Source of the DNA: Mangrovibacter yixingensis
GTDB taxonomy: Bacteria; Pseudomonadota; Gammaproteobacteria; Enterobacterales; Enterobacteriaceae
Direction: 5' to 3'
NCBI RefSeq assembly: GCF_020523985.1
Contig: NZ_JAIVKM010000002.1
Location: 372,001 to 436,000 of the forward strand
Length of the DNA: 64,000 nucleotides
In this document: positions 9,329 through 19,695 of the stretch, piece by piece
Layout: every line of letters begins with the position of its first letter
Numbering within the stretch: position 1 is the stretch's first letter
The notes under the pieces: model-generated
Database searches by the model: none
Told to the model about the DNA's origin: nothing
What the model saw: only the letters and a program-made list of their open reading frames with translations
Position numbers and translations under genes: made by a program

Positions 9329-11305
9329 TTATTCGTCTTCGAGATAAGTATAACCGTAAAGGCCCGCTTCGAACTCTTCCATAAATTGCTGCTGCAATAC
9401 AGGGTCCAGGCCAGTTTGCTTAACCTGGTCGCGGAAATGTGTCAGCAATGTGTTGGGGTCCAACTGAACATACTGCAGCATATCAGCAACGGTATCGCCC
9501 TCATCGGAGAGTTCTACTTCCACCGTTCCGTCCGGGAAGACAAACACATCCACAGCTTCAGTATCACCAAACAGGTTATGCATGTTGCCCAAAATTTCCT
9601 GGTATGCACCCACCATAAAGAAACCGAGTAACGGTGGGTTTTCAGGATCATATTCCGGCATTGGCATTGTGGTCGCGATACCGTCGCCATCTACATAATG
9701 GTCAATAGCACCATCTGAGTCACAGGTGATATCCAGCAATACAGCACGGCGTTCCGGCGCATGATTCAGCCCTTCAAGTGGCAGAACCGGGAACAACTGA
9801 TCTATCCCCCAGGCATCAGGCATGGATTGGAACAGCGAGAAGTTGACGTACAGTTTATCGGCCATACGTTCTTGCAGTTCATCAATAATTGGCCGGTGAG
9901 CACGGTTTTGCGGATCAAGTTGCTTTTGCACCTCATGGCACATACTCAAATAGAGTTGCTCCGCCCAGGCGCGTTCCTGAAGATTGAACGTACCGGATGA
10001 ATAACCGACATGAATATCATGCAAATCCATCTGGCTGTCGTGCAACCATTCACGCAAAGACCGGCGGTTACCAGGCTCATGCATTTCTTCCCATGTCTCC
10101 CACATGCTCTGCAATGCGCGGGAGGCACCTTCTGCCGGGGGCGTTGGGTTGGAGAATTCGTTGCGCTCTACCCCAATAATATTGGAAACCAGAACCGTGT
10201 GGTGCGCGGTTACTGCGCGGCCAGATTCAGTGATAACCGTCGGGTGCGGCAACCCATGTTCCTCACAAGCATCACCAATGGCCCAGATTATGTTGTTGGC
10301 ATATTCGTTCAGGCCGTAGTTCACCGAGCAGTCAGACTGAGAGCGTGTTCCTTCATAATCCACACCAAGACCGCCGCCTACATCGAAGCACTGAATATTC
10401 ACACCCAGTTTATGCAGTTCGACATAGAAACGTGCCGACTCACGAACACCGGTTGCGATATCGCGGATATTCGCCATCTGCGAACCCAGGTGGAAGTGCA
10501 GCAGTTGCAGGCTTTCCAGGCGGTTAGCCTCACGCAACATTTCAACCAGTTGCAATACCTGAGTTGCGGCAAGGCCAAATTTTGATTTTTCACCACCGGA
10601 AGACTGCCATTTGCCTGAGCCTTGTGAAGCCAGGCGAGCGCGAACGCCCAAACGTGGCACAACATTCAGGCGCGCAGCCTCTTCCAGGACGATATTAATT
10701 TCCGTCATTTTTTCGATGACCAGATAGACTTTGTGGCCCATCTTTTCACCAATCATCGCCAGGCGAATGTATTCACGGTCTTTGTAGCCATTACACACAA
10801 TCACGGAACGGGTCATGCCAGCATGAGCCAGTACCGCCATCAACTCGGCCTTAGAACCAGCTTCAAGCCCCAGCGGCTCACCGGAGTGAATCAGTGACTC
10901 AATCACGCGGCGATGCTGGTTTACCTTGATAGGGTAAACCAGGAAATAGTCACCGTTATAGCCGTAAGATTCACGGGCGCGCTTGAATGCACCATTAATA
11001 GAGCGCAGGCGGTGCTGGAGAATTTGTGGGAAACAAAACAGCGCAGGAAGGCGTTGACCTTGAGCTTCACGCTCCTTTACCAGTTTTGCCAGATCAACCC
11101 GGGCTTGCGGTACGTCCGGATCCGGGCAAACACTGATGTGCCCCAGTTCATTGACGTCATAATAGTTATTGCCCCACCAGGCAATATTGTATGTACGCAG
11201 CATCTTGCTGGCTTCCTGGGAGTTCATTGCAACCTCCTGCATGGAACGGAGTACACCCTGTTCGCCTGCTGACGAACCCGGAACAAAAGAAATGTCGTCA
11301 GACAT
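9329..11305 (-). CDS. speA: Biosynthetic arginine decarboxylase
   Basis: PLP-dependent enzyme converting arginine to agmatine, the first step of one putrescine route. The frame could begin at a TTG (11317). I chose the ATG at 11305 because GAGG lies eight bases before it and it gives 658 residues starting MSDDISF, the same length as E. coli SpeA. The PLP lysine is in YPIKVNQ (about residue 127), and [13 protein letters not shown] and DVGYSS-like barrel motifs are present. The stop of yqgB overlaps its start by eight bases. The usual next gene, speB (agmatinase), is absent downstream. Confidence 0.95.
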   Translation of the reverse strand: MSDDISFVPGSSAGEQGVLRSMQEVAMNSQEASKMLRTYNIAWWGNNYYDVNELGHISVCPDPDVPQARVDLAKLVKEREAQGQRLPALFCFPQILQHRLRSINGAFKRARESYGYNGDYFLVYPIKVNQHRRVIESLIHSGEPLGLEAGSKAELMAVLAHAGMTRSVIVCNGYKDREYIRLAMIGEKMGHKVYLVIEKMTEINIVLEEAARLNVVPRLGVRARLASQGSGKWQSSGGEKSKFGLAATQVLQLVEMLREANRLESLQLLHFHLGSQMANIRDIATGVRESARFYVELHKLGVNIQCFDVGGGLGVDYEGTRSQSDCSVNYGLNEYANNIIWAIGDACEEHGLPHPTVITESGRAVTAHHTVLVSNIIGVERNEFSNPTPPAEGASRALQSMWETWEEMHEPGNRRSLREWLHDSQMDLHDIHVGYSSGTFNLQERAWAEQLYLSMCHEVQKQLDPQNRAHRPIIDELQERMADKLYVNFSLFQSMPDAWGIDQLFPVLPLEGLNHAPERRAVLLDITCDSDGAIDHYVDGDGIATTMPMPEYDPENPPLLGFFMVGAYQEILGNMHNLFGDTEAVDVFVFPDGTVEVELSDEGDTVADMLQYVQLDPNTLLTHFRDQVKQTGLDPVLQQQFMEEFEAGLYGYTYLEDE

Positions 11306-11444
11306 TGCGAACCTCAATTTTTGTCGAAAGAGTAAAACAGTTGACTACTATCGCAGGGCATACCTGAGATAACAACCCATAAGCAACACACGGAGTTAGC
11401 AGAACATACGGGGTTGCTAACCGCGTGACCGGTTTCATTTTCAT
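11298..11444 (-). CDS. yqgB: Small protein YqgB, overlapping the start of speA
   Basis: This 48-residue frame starts MKMKPVTRL and contains CVAYGLLSQ, then AIVVNCFTL near residues 31-39. These segments match the E. coli YqgB protein as I remember it (43 residues, with CAYGLLSQ and AIVVNCFTL), which makes it a real gene. Its TGA lies inside speA, giving an eight-base overlap with the speA ATG, so translation of the two may be coupled. An ATG at 11438 is an alternative start; neither has a strong ribosome site. Function is unknown; the middle segment is hydrophobic. Confidence 0.8.
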   Translation of the reverse strand: MKMKPVTRLATPYVLLTPCVAYGLLSQVCPAIVVNCFTLSTKIEVRNV

Positions 11445-12148
11445 AACATTGTAAGACACGATTCCGAACGCCACATGACAGTTCGGCGAAACCTGGAAAA
11501 ATCCTTCTGGAAACCAGAAGAGCCCTTGCTCAGTTCAGGTGGCGAAAACCCGCTCGAGAATCCTGAGACGTGCCGAAATGGGTATGACATCGGCTGGAAA
11601 ACAGAAGTGAAAAACAGGTGGAGAGGCGCGTAGATACACCTGAGAAATGGCGTAACAACGGAATTAGTTGAAAATGGCGATTCATTGTCATTGCTTGCTA
11701 TCACCTCCACACATACACATGTATGCGATAAGTAAAGCCCGCGGCCAGGTCACAGGGACGAAAACCACGCTACTGAGAATTTGCTCAACCCGGCTGGAAG
11801 TGAGTAACACAGTGCAAAACCGGTTACCTGACGATATAAGCCGCGCGCGCCGTTTTATACCCACATCACCACCAAAAAGCAAAACAAAAATGTGCTATTT
11901 AGCCTGTCCTTTCTTCAAGTGTTTTGTAACAAAACGACAGCATCGTGAACCCGATCAAAAAACCACTGGAAATCTGCTTAAGGTATAACCTAGAATAGCC
12001 ATCCAGAAGTTAATCCATCTATACTGATTAACACTAAGACTGCTGGTGTTGATTACCGCCCAAATGACGTTTGTCAGCATAATCCTTGATAAAGGATGTG
12101 GGTTATCAGCAGTCCCTGATAATCGATTTACTCCAGGGTGAAGATAAT
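11445..12148. other. Long intergenic region between yqgB-speA and metK
   Basis: About 700 bases lie between divergent genes. It holds the metK promoter with degenerate Met boxes (11997-12028) and presumably the long leader of the speA transcript. Open frames on both strands (for example 11441-11710 minus and 11668-11988 plus) lack convincing ribosome sites or recognised homology, so I do not call them. Confidence 0.5.
11997..12028. promoter_or_regulatory. Four tandem degenerate Met boxes (putative MetJ operator of metK)
   Basis: Consecutive octamers AGCCATCC, AGAAGTTA, ATCCATCT and ATACTGAT match AGACGTCT at 5, 5, 5 and 4 of 8 positions with exact eight-base spacing, about 120 bases before metK. 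MetJ repression of metK is known in E. coli. Individual boxes are weak, so the tandem phasing is the main evidence. Confidence 0.5.
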
Positions 12149-13300
12149 ATGGCAAAACACCTTTTTACGTCCGAGTCAGTATCCGAAGGGCATCCCGATA
12201 AAATCGCAGACCAGATTTCAGACGCCGTTCTTGACGCAATTCTGGAACAAGACCCTAAAGCACGTGTTGCCTGTGAGACTTACGTAAAAACGGGCATGGT
12301 TCTGGTTGGTGGTGAAATCACGACCAGCGCTTGGGTTGATATTGAAGAAATTACTCGCAATACCGTACGCGATATTGGTTACATTCATTCCGATATGGGC
12401 TTTGACGCAAACTCTTGCGCCGTTCTCAGCGCTATCGGCAAACAGTCTCCGGATATCAACCAGGGTGTTGACCGCGCAGATCCACTGGAACAAGGTGCTG
12501 GCGACCAGGGTTTAATGTTTGGTTATGCAACCAATGAAACCGATGTACTGATGCCTGCGCCAATCACTTATGCTCATCGTCTGGTTCAGCGCCAGTCTGA
12601 AGTGCGTAAAAATGGCACACTGCCATGGTTGCGCCCGGATGCGAAAAGCCAGGTAACCTTCCAGTATGATGACGGTAAAATTGTCGGCATCGATGCGGTA
12701 GTGCTGTCTACTCAGCATTCAGAATCAGTCGCGCAAAAAGATCTGCAAGAAGGCGTAATGGAAGAAATCATCAAGCCTGTTCTGCCTGCAGAATGGCTGA
12801 GTGCTTCCACCAAGTTCTTTATTAACCCAACAGGCCGTTTTGTTATTGGTGGCCCAATGGGCGATTGCGGCCTGACCGGGCGTAAAATTATCGTGGATAC
12901 CTACGGCGGTATGGCTCGCCATGGCGGTGGGGCATTCTCTGGTAAAGATCCTTCTAAAGTTGACCGCTCTGCAGCTTATGCCGCCCGCTATGTGGCGAAA
13001 AACATCGTTGCTGCAGGCCTGGCAGACCGCTGTGAAATCCAGGTGTCCTATGCCATTGGTGTGGCTGAACCCACCTCCATCATGGTAGAAACCTTTGGTA
13101 CAGAAAAGGTTGCTCCTGAATTGCTGACTGCACTGGTTCGCGAACATTTTGACCTTCGCCCTTATGGCCTTATCAAAATGCTGGATCTGTTACATCCGAT
13201 CTACCGCGAAACAGCGGCTTATGGCCACTTCGGCCGTGACCACTTCCCGTGGGAAAAAACGGACAAAGCTGCCGACCTGCGCGCAGCTGCCGGCCTGTAA
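12149..13300 (+). CDS. metK: S-adenosylmethionine synthase
   Basis: Makes S-adenosylmethionine from methionine and ATP; homotetramer in the cytosol. The frame opens earlier (12086), but the ATG at 12149 has AGGGTGA eleven bases ahead and gives [18 protein letters not shown], the conserved family N-terminus. The length is then 383 residues (E. coli 384). Signatures are GHPDK near 14-18, [12 protein letters not shown] near 117-128, and the P-loop [12 protein letters not shown] near 258-269. It is monocistronic, with a terminator that has been duplicated around an inserted repeat. Confidence 0.97.
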   Translation: MAKHLFTSESVSEGHPDKIADQISDAVLDAILEQDPKARVACETYVKTGMVLVGGEITTSAWVDIEEITRNTVRDIGYIHSDMGFDANSCAVLSAIGKQSPDINQGVDRADPLEQGAGDQGLMFGYATNETDVLMPAPITYAHRLVQRQSEVRKNGTLPWLRPDAKSQVTFQYDDGKIVGIDAVVLSTQHSESVAQKDLQEGVMEEIIKPVLPAEWLSASTKFFINPTGRFVIGGPMGDCGLTGRKIIVDTYGGMARHGGGAFSGKDPSKVDRSAAYAARYVAKNIVAAGLADRCEIQVSYAIGVAEPTSIMVETFGTEKVAPELLTALVREHFDLRPYGLIKMLDLLHPIYRETAAYGHFGRDHFPWEKTDKAADLRAAAGL

Positions 13301-13308
13301 TAAACTGT

Positions 13309-13334
13309 CTCAGGGCCAGTATTTGCTGGCCCTC
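13309..13334 (+). terminator. metK terminator stem, first copy (direct repeat flanking repeat element A)
   Basis: GGGCCAG and CTGGCCC pair around TATTTG. The same 26 bases (ctcagggcca...ggccctc) recur exactly at 13472-13497, where they are followed by the T-rich TTTATAG expected of the original terminator. Confidence 0.75.
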
Positions 13335-13474
13335 AGATTGGTGAAAAAGAAGGAAAAATCGTGGTTTTTCCTTCTTTTTAGTTAGTAGCCGAAAATCAAT
13401 AAATTGATTTTGCTGTTTTTTTATTGGATGACATCCTCTCGTTCTCTGCGAACATGAGGTTAGTCATCGGACTC
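13331..13474. repeat. 144-base intergenic repeat, copy A (behind metK)
   Basis: Runs from CCTCAGATTG to the final GACTC and is about the same length as copy B (24966-25109), with few differences. It holds three inverted repeats: a terminator hairpin (GAAGGAAAAA pairing with TTTTTCCTTC, then TTTTTA), the short palindrome AAAATCAATAAATTGATTTT, and a distal CCTC...GAGG stem. Exact 26-base duplications of the metK terminator stem flank it. Confidence 0.8.
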
Positions 13475-13503
13475 AGGGCCAGTATTTGCTGGCCCTCTTT
13501 ATA
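13472..13503 (+). terminator. metK terminator, second copy
   Basis: Identical 26-base segment to 13309-13334, followed by TTTATAG. This is probably the ancestral end of the metK terminator before the repeat entered. Confidence 0.7.
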
Positions 13504-13660
13504 GACTTTCCCTGTGGTTTACTGGCTAACTTTTTCTCTCTGCGAGACCACGCCACTCCCCAGGCACCTGCAACCAACACGTTTTTGTACAACGCTCAAT
13601 CATTCTGTGCCGCCCCCCGAATAGCCGCTTTCTGTCCATTTCTTGCAACCTTTGGAAAGG

Positions 13661-13676
13661 GTGGAAACGATTACAC
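13661..13676. promoter_or_regulatory. GalR/GalS operator, distal, upstream of galP
   Basis: GTGGAAACGATTACAC fits the GalR consensus GTGKAANCGNTTNCAC at all fixed positions. It lies about 183 bases upstream of a second operator, an arrangement that would permit repression by DNA looping as in the gal operon. Confidence 0.8.
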
Positions 13677-13843
13677 TTCACTATGCAACATACTTTTTCA
13701 GAATCCACTTTAAAAAACACAAATTTGATATTTTTGTTACATAAACTATCAGATTCATCTAATAACCCAACATAAAATAAGATGAGATAGTTAGTAACTT
13801 AATGATTTAAATAGTTAAATTTTATAATTGCAAATCAGAAGCA

Positions 13844-13859
13844 TTGTAACCGATTACAT
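13844..13859. promoter_or_regulatory. GalR/GalS operator, proximal, upstream of galP
   Basis: TTGTAACCGATTACAT matches the GalR operator consensus except at the outermost base on each side. It directly adjoins the CRP site. Confidence 0.7.
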
Positions 13860-13881
13860 TAGCGTGATAAGGGTCACACTT
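13860..13881. promoter_or_regulatory. CRP-cAMP binding site upstream of galP
   Basis: GTGA-TAAGGG-TCACA (13864-13878) fits the CRP consensus TGTGA-N6-TCACA with one mismatch. CRP activation plus GalR repression fits a galactose transporter. Confidence 0.7.
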
Positions 13882-13943
13882 AACAACCTAAACACAACCT
13901 ATTATTAACATTTGCATAATTAATAACCCAAATGGAGGGCATC

Positions 13944-15335
13944 ATGCCTGACACTAAAAAAACGGGGCTTTCCAATAAAGCAATGACATTCTTTGTCTGC
14001 TTTCTGGCTGCACTGGCAGGATTACTGTTTGGCCTTGATATCGGCGTAATTGCTGGAGCACTACCCTTTATTGCTCATGAGTTCCAAATTACGCCACACC
14101 AACAAGAGTGGGTGGTAAGCTCCATGATGTTCGGTGCCGCAGTTGGGGCTGTAGGTAGTGGCTGGCTCTCTTTCCGGCTGGGGCGAAAATACAGCCTGAT
14201 GATTGGTGCGATACTTTTCGTTGCCGGGTCACTGTGCTCAGCCCTGGCGCCCAATGCCGAAATTCTGATTATTTCCCGCGTATTGTTAGGGTTGGCGGTG
14301 GGGGTAGCCTCCTACACTGCACCATTGTACCTTTCAGAAATCGCGCCGGAAAAAATTCGCGGCAGTATGATCTCCATGTATCAGTTGATGATAACTATCG
14401 GTATTCTCGGTGCCTACTTATCAGATACAGCCTTCAGTTACAGTGGTGAATGGCGCTGGATGCTGGGTGTTATCACCATCCCGGCCGCCCTGCTGCTAAT
14501 TGGTGTATTCTTTCTACCAGACAGCCCACGCTGGTTTGCTGCCAAACGCCGCTTCCATGACGCTGAACGTGTGCTGATGTACCTGCGTGACTCCAGTGAA
14601 GAAGCTAAACGTGAACTGGAAGAAATCCGTGACAGCCTGAAGGTGAAACAGAGTGGCTGGTCACTGTTCCGTGAAAACAGCAATTTCCGTCGGGCCGTAT
14701 TCCTGGGTGTACTGCTACAAGTAATGCAGCAATTCACCGGGATGAACGTCATCATGTATTACGCACCAAAAATTTTCGAAATAGCCGGTTTTACCAATAC
14801 CACGGAACAAATGTGGGGAACGGTTATCGTCGGTCTCACCAACGTGCTGGCAACGTTTATTGCAATTGGTCTGGTTGACCGTTGGGGACGTAAACCAACG
14901 CTGATCCTTGGCTTCCTCGTTATGGCAGCAGGTATGGGAGTTTTGGGCACGATGCTGCATGTGGGCATTCACTCTAGCAACGCACAATACTTTGCTGTTG
15001 CGATGTTACTGATGTTTATTGTTGGTTTTGCAATGAGTGCCGGCCCGTTGATCTGGGTGCTGTGCTCTGAAATTCAGCCGCTTAAAGGGCGTGATTTTGG
15101 CATAACCTGCTCAACAGCTACCAACTGGATTGCCAACATGATTGTTGGCGCAACATTCCTGACCATGCTCAACAGTTTGGGGAATGCGAATACCTTCTGG
15201 GTTTATGCCGGGCTGAATGTGTTCTTTATTATCCTGACGTTAGTTCTGATACCGGAAACCAAGCACGTCTCCCTTGAGCACATTGAACGCAATCTTATGA
15301 AAGGCCGACCCTTGCGTGAGATTGGTGCTCAGTAA
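13944..15335 (+). CDS. galP: Galactose:proton symporter GalP
   Basis: Major-facilitator sugar porter that imports galactose (also glucose) with a proton across the inner membrane. An in-frame ATG exists at 13932, but GGAGGG seven bases before 13944 and the [14 protein letters not shown] start, like E. coli MPDAKK, fix the start; 463 residues (E. coli 464). Twelve membrane segments are expected. Family motifs are [10 protein letters not shown] after TM2, PDSPRW before the central loop, [12 protein letters not shown] in the second half, and [12 protein letters not shown] near the end. Two GalR operators and a CRP site lie upstream. Confidence 0.96.
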   Translation: MPDTKKTGLSNKAMTFFVCFLAALAGLLFGLDIGVIAGALPFIAHEFQITPHQQEWVVSSMMFGAAVGAVGSGWLSFRLGRKYSLMIGAILFVAGSLCSALAPNAEILIISRVLLGLAVGVASYTAPLYLSEIAPEKIRGSMISMYQLMITIGILGAYLSDTAFSYSGEWRWMLGVITIPAALLLIGVFFLPDSPRWFAAKRRFHDAERVLMYLRDSSEEAKRELEEIRDSLKVKQSGWSLFRENSNFRRAVFLGVLLQVMQQFTGMNVIMYYAPKIFEIAGFTNTTEQMWGTVIVGLTNVLATFIAIGLVDRWGRKPTLILGFLVMAAGMGVLGTMLHVGIHSSNAQYFAVAMLLMFIVGFAMSAGPLIWVLCSEIQPLKGRDFGITCSTATNWIANMIVGATFLTMLNSLGNANTFWVYAGLNVFFIILTLVLIPETKHVSLEHIERNLMKGRPLREIGAQ

Positions 15336-15418
15336 TTTGCCCACACCTTTCGGGGGGCAGTTATAGCTCCCCGACACATACTTGCAGTAAACAATTTCTG
15401 GCTCTATGCTGCCAGCTT

Positions 15419-15928
15419 ATGAATACACGCCGCATCCCCATTGCAATACAACAAGCTATTATGCGCAGCCTGCGCACTAACCTGGTTCGGGCTAATCAGT
15501 ACCTGAATACGCAGTACGCTGAGCCTAAAGTCACCTGGCAACAGCGCGGTACATCGGCAGGGACCGCCTGGTTAGAATCCTATGAAATCCGGCTTAACCC
15601 ATTATTATTGATGGAAAACCAGCAAGCATTTACCGAGCAAGTCGTGCCACACGAACTGGCTCATCTATTGGTCTGGAAGCATTTTGGCCGGGTTGCCCCC
15701 CATGGCAAAGAATGGAAATGGATGATGGAAACTGTGTTGGGTGTTCCGGCTAAGCGCACTCATCAATTCGAACTCAGCACCGTGCGTTCCAATACCTTCC
15801 CTTATTACTGCCGTTGCCAGCAACATCAGCTAACGGTGCGCCGCCATAACAGGGTATTACGTAAACAGGCGGAGTATCGCTGTATTCATTGTGGCGAAAT
15901 ACTGAAACCCGGCACTTCTCCCCTGTAA
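15419..15928 (+). CDS. sprT: SprT zinc-metalloprotease-like protein
   Basis: SprT-family protein with predicted zinc protease fold. In E. coli its role is unclear; eukaryotic relatives such as Spartan cut DNA-protein crosslinks. The 169-residue product (E. coli 165) carries HELAH at about residues 80-84 with the glutamate needed for catalysis. It also has a C-terminal four-cysteine zinc ribbon (CRC near 139-141 and CIHC near 157-160). The SprT-endA order is as in E. coli. Confidence 0.93.
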   Translation: MNTRRIPIAIQQAIMRSLRTNLVRANQYLNTQYAEPKVTWQQRGTSAGTAWLESYEIRLNPLLLMENQQAFTEQVVPHELAHLLVWKHFGRVAPHGKEWKWMMETVLGVPAKRTHQFELSTVRSNTFPYYCRCQQHQLTVRRHNRVLRKQAEYRCIHCGEILKPGTSPL

Positions 15929-16024
15929 TCACAACAAGTTAACTGGAAACTTTAGAATCCAACTGATTGAAACTGGATAAATGATCAGTTAGTGTGCGGG
16001 CATACTTTGTCAGAGAACTTCGAT

Positions 16025-16735
16025 ATGTCCCGCAAATTATCTTCTGCAGCTATTGCCCTGGCTGCCCTTGTTATAAGTGCTGGTGTACAAGCCGCCGGTA
16101 TTAACAGTTTTTCTCAAGCCAAAACGGCTGGTGTAAAAGTGAATGCCGATGCGCCCGGCAGTTTTTATTGTGGTTGTAAAATCACATGGGAAGGGAAAAA
16201 GGGTATTCCAGACTTAAACTCATGCGGTTACCACGTCAGAAAAAATACAGTCCGCGCTAATCGAATCGAATGGGAACATGTTATGCCTGCCTGGCAATTC
16301 GGCCACTTGCGCCAGTGCTGGCAAGACGGTGGACGTAAAAACTGCGCAAAAGATCCGGTGTACCGCAAAATTGAAAGCGATATGCACAACCTGGAACCCG
16401 CGGTGGGGGAAGTCAACGCCGACCGAGGCAACTTTATGTACAGCCAGTGGAATGGTGGAGAAAGCAAATATGGGCAGTGTTCGATGAAAGTCGATTTTGC
16501 CAATAAGCGTGCTGAGCCACCAGCCCGCGCCCGTGGTGCGATTGCCCGCACATATTTTTATATGCGCGACCAGTATCAACTGCCTCTTTCTCGCCAGCAA
16601 ACCCAGCTATTTGAAGCCTGGGATAAAACGTATCCGGTTACTCAATGGGAATGTACTCGTGATGAACGTATAGCCAAAATACAGGGAAATCATAACCCTT
16701 ATGTACAGCGGGCTTGCATGGCGCAAAAAGGCTAA
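16025..16735 (+). CDS. endA: DNA-specific endonuclease I
   Basis: Periplasmic endonuclease that cuts double-stranded DNA. I placed the start at the ATG at 16025, which begins a clean signal peptide (residues 1-22, ending VQAA), instead of the frame's first ATG at 15992. The result is 236 residues (E. coli 235). The mature part has the catalytic block [15 protein letters not shown] near 81-95, the [12 protein letters not shown] metal-site region, and paired cysteines FYCGC early in the mature protein. It sits between sprT and rsmE as in E. coli. Confidence 0.95.
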   Translation: MSRKLSSAAIALAALVISAGVQAAGINSFSQAKTAGVKVNADAPGSFYCGCKITWEGKKGIPDLNSCGYHVRKNTVRANRIEWEHVMPAWQFGHLRQCWQDGGRKNCAKDPVYRKIESDMHNLEPAVGEVNADRGNFMYSQWNGGESKYGQCSMKVDFANKRAEPPARARGAIARTYFYMRDQYQLPLSRQQTQLFEAWDKTYPVTQWECTRDERIAKIQGNHNPYVQRACMAQKG

Positions 16736-16774
16736 CCTACACTACCCAACAACAATTAACACTGTGATGTGCCG

Positions 16775-16794
16775 GTGCCCCATTTACGGGGCAC
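16775..16794 (+). terminator. Hairpin after endA, possible weak terminator
   Basis: GTGCCCC pairs with GGGGCAC around a six-base loop. No clear T run follows, so termination is uncertain. Confidence 0.45.
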
Positions 16795-16879
16795 ACTAAT
16801 GACGGCAACTTCTGCACTCTGCTCTTAGCGAAGAATTTGTTATAACCACCATCACACCTTTTTATGGATGATATAAACG

Positions 16880-17611
16880 ATGCGTATTCCTCGCATTTAT
16901 CACCCCTCGCCACTTACTGCTGGCCAGACTATTGCGCTAAGTGATGACGCCGCAGGGCATGTTGGCCGCGTATTGCGCATGTCTGCCGGGCAAGCGCTGG
17001 AGTTATTCGATGGCTCCAACCAGGTTTTTTCTGCAGAAATCGTTCAGGCAGATAAAAAACAGGTTCAGGTCAGGTTGCTGGGTTGTCAAACAGATAACCG
17101 CGAGTCACCACTGTTCTTACACCTGGGCCAGGTAATGTCCCGTGGTGAAAAAATGGAATTTACGATACAGAAATCCATAGAACTGGGCGTCAATGTTATT
17201 ACACCTTTGTTCTCGGAACGTTGTGGCGTAAAACTAGACGCTGAACGCCTGAATAAAAAACTGCTTCAATGGCAAAAAATTGCCATTGGAGCCTGTGAAC
17301 AGTGTGGCCGCAACCAGGTTCCTGAAATACGCCCCGCAATGAACCTCGAAGCCTGGTGTCAGGAACAAGATGATGCACTTAGGCTCAACCTGCACCCGCG
17401 CGCCAGTGCCAGTATCAATACGCTTCCCTTACCTGTTGAACGGGTGCGGTTGCTTATTGGCCCTGAAGGCGGATTATCGGCAGAAGAGATTGCCATGACT
17501 GCGCGTTATCAGTTTACTGATATTCTGTTAGGACCCCGTGTGCTGCGTACAGAAACCACCGCCCTCACTGCTATAACAGCGCTTCAAGTGCGATTTGGTG
17601 ATTTGGGCTAA
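16880..17611 (+). CDS. rsmE: 16S rRNA (uridine-1498-N3) methyltransferase RsmE
   Basis: SPOUT-class methyltransferase that methylates U1498 of 16S rRNA in the assembled 30S subunit using S-adenosylmethionine. Length is 243 residues, as in E. coli. An N-terminal PUA-like RNA-binding region (about 1-70) is followed by the knotted SPOUT domain. Cofactor motifs are [13 protein letters not shown] near 191-203 and [13 protein letters not shown] near 217-229. It is followed 11 bases later by gshB with its own GGAG site, so the two genes probably share a transcript. Confidence 0.95.
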   Translation: MRIPRIYHPSPLTAGQTIALSDDAAGHVGRVLRMSAGQALELFDGSNQVFSAEIVQADKKQVQVRLLGCQTDNRESPLFLHLGQVMSRGEKMEFTIQKSIELGVNVITPLFSERCGVKLDAERLNKKLLQWQKIAIGACEQCGRNQVPEIRPAMNLEAWCQEQDDALRLNLHPRASASINTLPLPVERVRLLIGPEGGLSAEEIAMTARYQFTDILLGPRVLRTETTALTAITALQVRFGDLG

Positions 17612-17622
17612 AGGAGACAAGA

Positions 17623-18570
17623 ATGATCAAGCTCGGCATCGTGATGGACCCCATCGCGTCAATTAATCTTAAAAAAGACACCAGCTTTGCAATGTTACTG
17701 GAAGCACAGAAACGTGGTTACCAGATACATTATATGGAAATGGCGGATTTGTACCTGATAAATGGTGAAGCACGTGCGCGCACGCGTACCGTCAGTGTCG
17801 AGTATAACTATGAAAAATGGTACACCTTTGGCAGTGAACAGGATATTCCGCTGTCGGAACTTGATGTCATTTTAATGCGCAAAGACCCGCCGTTTGATAC
17901 AGAATTTATCTATGCCACCTATATTCTGGAACGGGCTGAAGAACAAGGCACATTAATTGTTAACAAACCCCAAAGCCTGCGTGATTGTAACGAAAAACTC
18001 TTCACTGCCTGGTTCGCCGATTTAACGCCAGATACGCTGGTAACGCGTAACAAAGCCCAGTTGAAAGCGTTTTGGGAAAAACATGGTGACATCATCATGA
18101 AACCGCTGGACGGGATGGGCGGCACCTCAATCTTCCGCGTAAAAGCAGGTGATCCAAACTTATCTGTAATTACAGAAACACTCACGGAATTGGGCAACCG
18201 CTACTGCATGGCACAAAACTATCTGCCTGAAATTAAAGATGGTGATAAACGTGTACTGGTGGTAGACGGTGAACCAGTGCCTTATTGCCTTGCGCGTATT
18301 CCTCCGAATGGTGAAACTCGCGGTAACCTGGCTGCGGGTGGACGGGGTGAACCTCGCCCATTAACTGAAAGTGACTGGGCTATTGCCCGCCGTATTGCAC
18401 CGACATTAAAAGAAAAAGGCCTGATCTTTGTTGGGCTGGATATTATTGGTGATAAGCTCACTGAAATTAATGTCACCAGTCCAACTTGTGTGCGTGAAAT
18501 TGAAGCACAGTTCCCGATATCAATTACGGGAATGTTAATGGACGCCATTGAGAAGCGTCTGGCAAAATAA
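17623..18570 (+). CDS. gshB: Glutathione synthetase
   Basis: ATP-grasp ligase that joins gamma-glutamylcysteine and glycine to form glutathione. It has 315 residues, essentially the E. coli length. The ATP-binding segment IMKPLDGMGGTSIFRV lies at about 158-173. Active-site loop residues RIPPNGETRGNLAAGG lie near 225-240, and the Mg-binding INVTSPTCVREIE lies near 284-296. It is part of the rsmE-gshB-yqgE-ruvX series conserved in enterobacteria. Confidence 0.96.
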   Translation: MIKLGIVMDPIASINLKKDTSFAMLLEAQKRGYQIHYMEMADLYLINGEARARTRTVSVEYNYEKWYTFGSEQDIPLSELDVILMRKDPPFDTEFIYATYILERAEEQGTLIVNKPQSLRDCNEKLFTAWFADLTPDTLVTRNKAQLKAFWEKHGDIIMKPLDGMGGTSIFRVKAGDPNLSVITETLTELGNRYCMAQNYLPEIKDGDKRVLVVDGEPVPYCLARIPPNGETRGNLAAGGRGEPRPLTESDWAIARRIAPTLKEKGLIFVGLDIIGDKLTEINVTSPTCVREIEAQFPISITGMLMDAIEKRLAK

Positions 18571-18576
18571 CGACCA

Positions 18577-18596
18577 TGGCGGGAAGGATCCCGCCA
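18577..18596 (+). other. Inverted repeat between gshB and yqgE
   Basis: TGGCGGGA pairs perfectly with TCCCGCCA around AGGA. There is no following T run, so it may stabilise the gshB end of the mRNA or reduce read-through. Confidence 0.4.
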
Positions 18597-18683
18597 GCCT
18601 CTCGGGAATGCCGGTAGAATACATTCCTTATCAGGCAGGTTATAACAACTGCCAAAGACTCAACCGGGAACAGACCTCTGACA

Positions 18684-19247
18684 ATGAATTTACAGCATCA
18701 CTTTCTTATTGCCATGCCAGGGTTACAGGATCCGCTGTTCAGGCGTTCTGTCGTGTATATCTGCGAGCACAACGACGAAGGCGCAATGGGGATTATTATT
18801 AATAAACCTCTTGATAACCTGAAAGTTGCCGAAGTGCTTGAGAAGCTCAAGATTACCCCAGAACCACGTGATCCGGCGATTCGCCTGGATAAGCCGGTGT
18901 TTGTCGGCGGGCCACTCGCGGAAGACAGGGGTTTTATTTTGCATACTCCCCCAGAGATGTTCAGCTCCAGTATTCGTATTGCTGACAACACAATTATTAC
19001 TACTTCCAAAGATGTACTGGAAACATTAGGTACGCCAAACCAACCACCGGATGTGCTGGTTGCTCTGGGTTATTCCTCTTGGGATAAAGGCCAACTGGAA
19101 CAAGAGATCCTGGACAATGCATGGCTTACAGCACCAGCCAATAATCAGATTCTGTTCCACACTTTAATTAGTGAACGCTGGCGCGAAGCTGCAAGATTAA
19201 TTGGCATTGATATTCACAATCTGCCTAGTGAAGCAGGGCATGCATGA
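18684..19247 (+). CDS. yqgE: YqgE/AlgH family protein
   Basis: UPF0301 (AlgH) family cytosolic protein of 187 residues, the same length as in E. coli. Its molecular function is not established. The N-terminus [19 protein letters not shown], the MGIIINKPL segment, and the [14 protein letters not shown] block are conserved family features. Its TGA overlaps the ATG of ruvX, consistent with coupled translation and with the pairing of these genes across gammaproteobacteria. Confidence 0.92.
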   Translation: MNLQHHFLIAMPGLQDPLFRRSVVYICEHNDEGAMGIIINKPLDNLKVAEVLEKLKITPEPRDPAIRLDKPVFVGGPLAEDRGFILHTPPEMFSSSIRIADNTIITTSKDVLETLGTPNQPPDVLVALGYSSWDKGQLEQEILDNAWLTAPANNQILFHTLISERWREAARLIGIDIHNLPSEAGHA

Positions 19248-19666
19248 TGGCAACAGGAACAATACTGTCTTTTGACTTTGGTACTCGCAGCATTGGTGTC
19301 GCCATTGGGCAAAAAATTACCGGAACAGCCCGCCCTTTAGCTGCGCTGAAAGCAAAAGATGGCGTTCCTGATTGGGAACAAATCGGCCGTCTTCTCAAAG
19401 AGTGGCAACCCGATTTTTTAGTTGTTGGTTTGCCGCTGAATATGGACGGCACGGAGCAACCCCTGACCACCAGAGCGAAAAAATTCGCTAACCGCCTGCA
19501 TGGCAGGTTTGGCATTACTGTAGAACTCCATGATGAGCGGCTGAGTACAGTTGAAGCCCGTGCGGGTTTATTTGAACAAGGTGGTTTCAAAGCACTGGAT
19601 AAAGGCAGCGTAGATTCAGCTTCCGCTGTTGTTATTCTGGAAAGCTGGTTTGAGCAACACTTCTGA
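19244..19666 (+). CDS. ruvX: Putative pre-16S rRNA nuclease YqgF/RuvX
   Basis: RNase H-fold nuclease of the YqgF family, essential in E. coli and implicated in 16S rRNA 5'-end maturation. The protein has 140 residues from the first ATG (139 from the second at 19247; E. coli 138). Motif I is [13 protein letters not shown] with the catalytic aspartate, then [10 protein letters not shown], and [11 protein letters not shown] with acidic residues, then [10 protein letters not shown] at the end. The ATGATG start overlaps the yqgE stop. A hairpin at 19675-19695 follows. Confidence 0.94.
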   Translation: MMATGTILSFDFGTRSIGVAIGQKITGTARPLAALKAKDGVPDWEQIGRLLKEWQPDFLVVGLPLNMDGTEQPLTTRAKKFANRLHGRFGITVELHDERLSTVEARAGLFEQGGFKALDKGSVDSASAVVILESWFEQHF

Positions 19667-19674
19667 TTCCAACT

Positions 19675-19695
19675 CTGGCTGTGCTACACAGCCAG
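19675..19695 (+). terminator. Hairpin after ruvX, probable terminator
   Basis: CTGGCTGTG and CACAGCCAG form a perfect nine-bp stem with loop CTA, followed by a pyrimidine-rich tail without a solid T run. The rest of the 19667-20067 gap is AT-rich and shows no gene. Confidence 0.55.

Noticed and set aside
11441..11988. Open frames of 89 (minus) and 106 (plus) residues between speA and metK
   Set aside because: They overlap each other, lack good ribosome sites, and I recognise no homology with confidence. A YqgD-type small gene cannot be excluded for the plus-strand frame.
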